Shown here: piece after piece, positions 4,828 through 6,617 of the stretch | How the letters are laid out: each line of letters starts with the position of its first letter | Position numbering within the stretch: the stretch's first letter is position 1 | Origin: an uncultured Pyrinomonas sp. | Lineage (GTDB): Bacteria; Acidobacteriota; Blastocatellia; Pyrinomonadales; Pyrinomonadaceae | Assembly: GCA_937135995.1 (NCBI GenBank) | Contig: CAKZOF010000521.1 | Coordinates: forward strand, 1-6,617 | Reading direction: 5' to 3' | Length of the DNA: 6,617 nt | Position numbers and translations under genes: made by a program | The notes under the pieces: generated by a model | Database searches by the model: none | Seen by the model: only the letters and a program-made list of their open reading frames with translations | What the model was told of the DNA's origin: nothing

Positions 4828-5808
4828 TCAGTCCAGCTTCGGGATGCACGCGCGCAGCGCCGCTGCCGTCTCTTCAGCCAACGCGTCGTTGATGAAGGTG
4901 CCGGCGCCCGCCTCGCTTCCGGCCAAGAATTTGAGCTTGGTCGCCGTGCGCAGCGGCGGGTAGAACTCGATGTGAAAGTGGTAGTGGCTGTGGTCTCCTT
5001 CGTCGGTCGGGCGTTGGTGAAAGACCATGATGTACGGAAAGGGGCGCTCGAAGACTCGATCGAAAGCGATCAGGGTTTGCTTGAGGATGGCGGCCAACGC
5101 GCGGCCCTCGCTGCGTTCGAGATCGAGCAGCGATTGTATGTGTCGCCGCGCGTATATGTGCGTCTCGTAGGGCCAGCGGGCGAAAAAGGGTACGGCGGCG
5201 ACGAACGCTTCGTTTTCGACGACGATGCGTCGCCCGTCGCGCCGCTCTTCGGCGACGATGTCGCAGACGAGGCAGCGTCCGGTGCGCGCGCGATGCGCGG
5301 CTGACATCTCCAGTTCGCGCGCGATGCGTGGCGGAATGAACGGGTAGGCGTAGATCTGCCCGTGTGGATGGTGCAGCGTCACGCCGATCTCCTCGCCGCG
5401 ATTCTCGAAGATGAAGACGTAACGGACGAAATCGAGCGCGCCGAGTTCGCGGAAACGGTCGGTCCAGACGGCGACCAACTGCTCGATGCGTTCCACCGGT
5501 TGCGCCGCCAGCGTCGAGAAATGGTCCGGCGTGTAGACCACCACTTCGCACACGCCCGTGGCCGGAGCGACATGGTAAAGGTCTGTACCCTCCACGGCCG
5601 GTGCCGGTGGACTGGGTTGAAGGGAAGGGAAGCGGTTTTCGAAGACCACGATCTCGTAACTAGGCGCCGGGATCTCGGTCTCGAAGCCGCCCGGGCGCGT
5701 CGGGCAGAGCGGACAGAAATCAGCAGGCGGCAAAAAGGTGCGCTCCTGCCGATGTGTGGCCGTCACCACCCACTCGCCGAGCAACGGATTCCACCTCAGT
5801 TCCGACAC
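4828..5808 (-). CDS. galT: Galactose-1-phosphate uridylyltransferase
   Basis: GalT swaps the UMP group of UDP-glucose onto galactose-1-phosphate through a covalent uridylyl-histidine intermediate, giving glucose-1-phosphate and UDP-galactose. The 326-residue HIT-superfamily protein shows the first zinc pair C32-x2-C35, a further zinc ligand position in YTPDHFSTL (His96), and the active-site HPHGQ (147-151), in which His149 is the expected nucleophile. A second C179-x2-C182 pair and the C-terminal HYHFHIEFYPP (275-285) are typical of family members. Catalytic residues are intact. The start is GTG 5808: AGGAG lies 7 bases upstream and the MSELRWNPLLGEWVV opening matches the family N-terminus. 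galK follows downstream. A small ORF ends 34 bases upstream, and a tiny ORF overlaps this start (see 5796-5846). No galE or galM is in the window. Confidence 0.97.
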   Translation of the reverse strand: MSELRWNPLLGEWVVTATHRQERTFLPPADFCPLCPTRPGGFETEIPAPSYEIVVFENRFPSLQPSPPAPAVEGTDLYHVAPATGVCEVVVYTPDHFSTLAAQPVERIEQLVAVWTDRFRELGALDFVRYVFIFENRGEEIGVTLHHPHGQIYAYPFIPPRIARELEMSAAHRARTGRCLVCDIVAEERRDGRRIVVENEAFVAAVPFFARWPYETHIYARRHIQSLLDLERSEGRALAAILKQTLIAFDRVFERPFPYIMVFHQRPTDEGDHSHYHFHIEFYPPLRTATKLKFLAGSEAGAGTFINDALAEETAAALRACIPKLD

Positions 5809-5846
5809 GCCAGCGCTCCTTCCAACATCAAGCCGCGAGCGATCAT
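5796..5846 (-). CDS. Possible 16-codon leader ORF overlapping the galT start
   Basis: ATG 5846 follows GGAAGGAG with a 7-base gap and overlaps the stop of the preceding small ORF (ATGA). It encodes MIARGLMLEGALACRN and stops at 5798-5796, ten bases inside galT in another frame. It could couple translation between the two genes or be fortuitous. There is no attenuator-like codon run. Confidence 0.2.
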   Translation of the reverse strand: MIARGLMLEGALACRN

Positions 5847-6049
5847 TCGGGTTCTCCTTCCGGTCGAGACAGAGGACGCTTTCCCTCTGACACGAAGCTG
5901 TAGAATATCAAACGTCGTCCACCCGAGATCAAGATCGTGCGCTTGTTCATGCGCTCTTCGAGCGGGCCATCAGCGTCGCGCCGCGTTTCGGTTGCGGGGC
6001 GTCGCTCTTTTTCCATCGGCGAGTTATTCCGGCGCGCTTCGTTCGACAT
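5843..6049 (-). CDS. Small, highly charged hypothetical protein upstream of galT
   Basis: A 68-residue ORF from ATG 6049, with AAGGA 10 bases upstream. The N-terminal half is rich in Arg, Glu and Asn (probably disordered). The C-terminal part, RTILISGGRRLIFYSF (about residues 36-51), looks like two beta strands joined by a turn and is the only part with fold-like character. There is no signal peptide, membrane span or cysteine. It runs in the same direction as galT and ends 34 bases before it, so it could be the first gene of the gal operon. I do not recognise a family. Codon third positions are mostly G/C, like the neighbours, which favours a real gene, but its length leaves chance possible. 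Confidence 0.5.
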   Translation of the reverse strand: MSNEARRNNSPMEKERRPATETRRDADGPLEERMNKRTILISGGRRLIFYSFVSEGKRPLSRPEGEPE

Positions 6050-6090
6050 CAAAGAGTGATCCTTTCTGCAACGTTTTCGCTGCCAAGGTA

Positions 6091-6108
6091 CCTCTCAACA
6101 ATGAGAGG
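6091..6108 (-). terminator. Stem-loop after the right-edge ORF; possible terminator or mRNA end
   Basis: CCTCTCA (6091-6097) and TGAGAGG (6102-6108) form a perfect 7-base stem with a 4-base loop. It lies 9 bases beyond the TAA at 6120-6118 of the minus-strand frame coming from the right. No T-run follows on the minus strand, so intrinsic termination is doubtful; processing or mRNA stability is equally possible. Confidence 0.35.
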
Positions 6109-6117
6109 GAAGTCCCA

Positions 6118-6375
6118 TTATTTTCTTTTGAGAGAACCTCCCTCTTTTTCACTCCAATCTTTCTCCACATGGCTATGCAGGATGTAGTCACAATGGGAAA
6201 GTGCCATCGCAACAATCTCCACGAGGACACTTCGTGCAACATGTGACCGTGCATCTGGTAAAGTCGAATCTAGCGCAGGGAGAAGCGCAGCAAGCAACAA
6301 GCGTGTCTCCGCACCGCGCACTGGAGCCTGAGGCGACATAGCATCTACACTGTAGAGTGTTAGCCTTGAAGCCAA
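6118..6375 (-). CDS. Overlapping helical ORF at right end; possible true C-terminus after a frameshift
   Basis: This frame is open from the TAA at 6426-6424 to the TAA at 6120-6118. Possible starts are TTG 6375 and ATG 6339; neither has a good ribosome site. The product (for example AETRLLLAALLPALDS, then SHVARSVLVEIVAMALSH) looks amphipathic-helical and ends in a basic KRK. It lies +1 relative to the frame entering from the right. It may be a separate overlapping gene, or the proper continuation of that frame after an indel or a frameshift. Function unknown. Confidence 0.35.
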   Translation of the reverse strand: MASRLTLYSVDAMSPQAPVRGAETRLLLAALLPALDSTLPDARSHVARSVLVEIVAMALSHCDYILHSHVEKDWSEKEGGSLKRK

Positions 6376-6617
6376 CTTTTCTAAAGTTGCCCTCCGTAGA
6401 TGTCTGGGACTTGCACGAAGTGATTATTCCTATAACACTTGCAGAAGGCGCGTCTTCCAATGGAAGTACGAGCGTACAGGACATATCCTTTATCCCTTCA
6501 GGAGTCCACTTGACCTCTATGGCGTTTGCCGTGTTATCGGTAGGGATAATCGTGAGGAATTCATGAATGGGATTCGCATTCGCTTCAACTAATCCGATTG
6601 GCTTCTTGATGCGGGAT
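6188..6617 (-). CDS. Unidentified ORF entering from the right edge, cysteine-rich C-terminus (5' end outside)
   Basis: This minus-strand frame is open from the right edge to a TGA at 6190-6188, about 142 codons. The first half (for example VKWTPEGIKDMSCTLVLPLED and the SVIGIITS segment) reads like a beta-rich folded domain. The last ~98 residues contain 14 cysteines, including CC pairs. Either this is a true Cys-rich tail or it is the wrong frame, because an overlapping frame (ending 6118) is open from 6423 and looks more like an ordinary helical protein. The region is visibly more A/T-rich than the gal genes. I do not recognise a family and cannot see the start. Confidence 0.4.
   Translation of the reverse strand, partial: SRIKKPIGLVEANANPIHEFLTIIPTDNTANAIEVKWTPEGIKDMSCTLVLPLEDAPSASVIGIITSCKSQTSTEGNFRKVGFKANTLQCRCYVASGSSARCGDTLVACCASPCARFDFTRCTVTCCTKCPRGDCCDGTFPL

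Noticed and set aside
5890..5940. Possible minus-strand promoter TTGATC...GATATT for galT
   Set aside because: Both hexamers match only four of six positions, and it lies inside the small ORF, which looks coding.
6357..6566. Plus-strand ORF of 69 codons
   Set aside because: It lies opposite the better supported minus-strand frame from the right edge and has no ribosome site or motif.

Overview
All convincing genes in this window lie on the minus strand, so the genes run from right to left. The sequence is GC-rich apart from the last ~550 bases, which are visibly richer in A/T. The mixture of a Leloir galactose module and a plasmid-like maintenance cassette suggests a bacterial chromosome carrying an integrated element, or a large secondary replicon. 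The style of the large DNA-binding protein (a winged helix, an 'RTGQGIVNPGG' block, then a CPDCHGTGF zinc motif) reminds me of proteins from Acidobacteriota. That is an impression from memory, not a demonstrated assignment.

Right part (about 4828-6617): an open frame enters from the right edge and ends at 6188, with a second, overlapping frame ending at 6118; one or both are coding, and a frameshift is possible. A small charged ORF (6049-5843) follows, then galT (5808-4828, GTG start). A 345-base gap holding a 30-base imperfect direct repeat separates galT from galK (4483-3302). GalK phosphorylates galactose and GalT exchanges Gal-1-P with UDP-glucose, so the pair forms the core of the Leloir pathway.

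Middle part (2610-3301, about 690 bases): I see no gene. It holds five short hairpins between 3016 and 3267 whose stems differ but keep pairing, very GC-rich hairpins at 2854-2953, and a strong sigma70-type promoter (TTGACA, 17 bases, TATAGT) reading leftward. That promoter is covered by six consecutive 10-base units that all begin with GGT.

Left part (1-2597): a compact operon of three genes follows the promoter. The first is a 65-residue excisionase/MerR-like helix-turn-helix protein, the second a ParA-type ATPase whose start overlaps the first gene's stop, and the third a large gene, open for 520 codons, that runs off the left edge. This third gene encodes a winged-helix domain flanked by two low-complexity S/T/Q/P linkers. 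At DNA level those linkers are two arrays of a 9-base unit (CTAGTCTGA), which generate many 13-base CTAGTC-N-GACTAG inverted repeats. No ParB is visible. The working hypothesis is a partition/replication cassette whose iteron-like DNA sites are embedded in the coding sequence of its own initiator-like gene, with the small HTH protein as possible site-binding partner of ParA.
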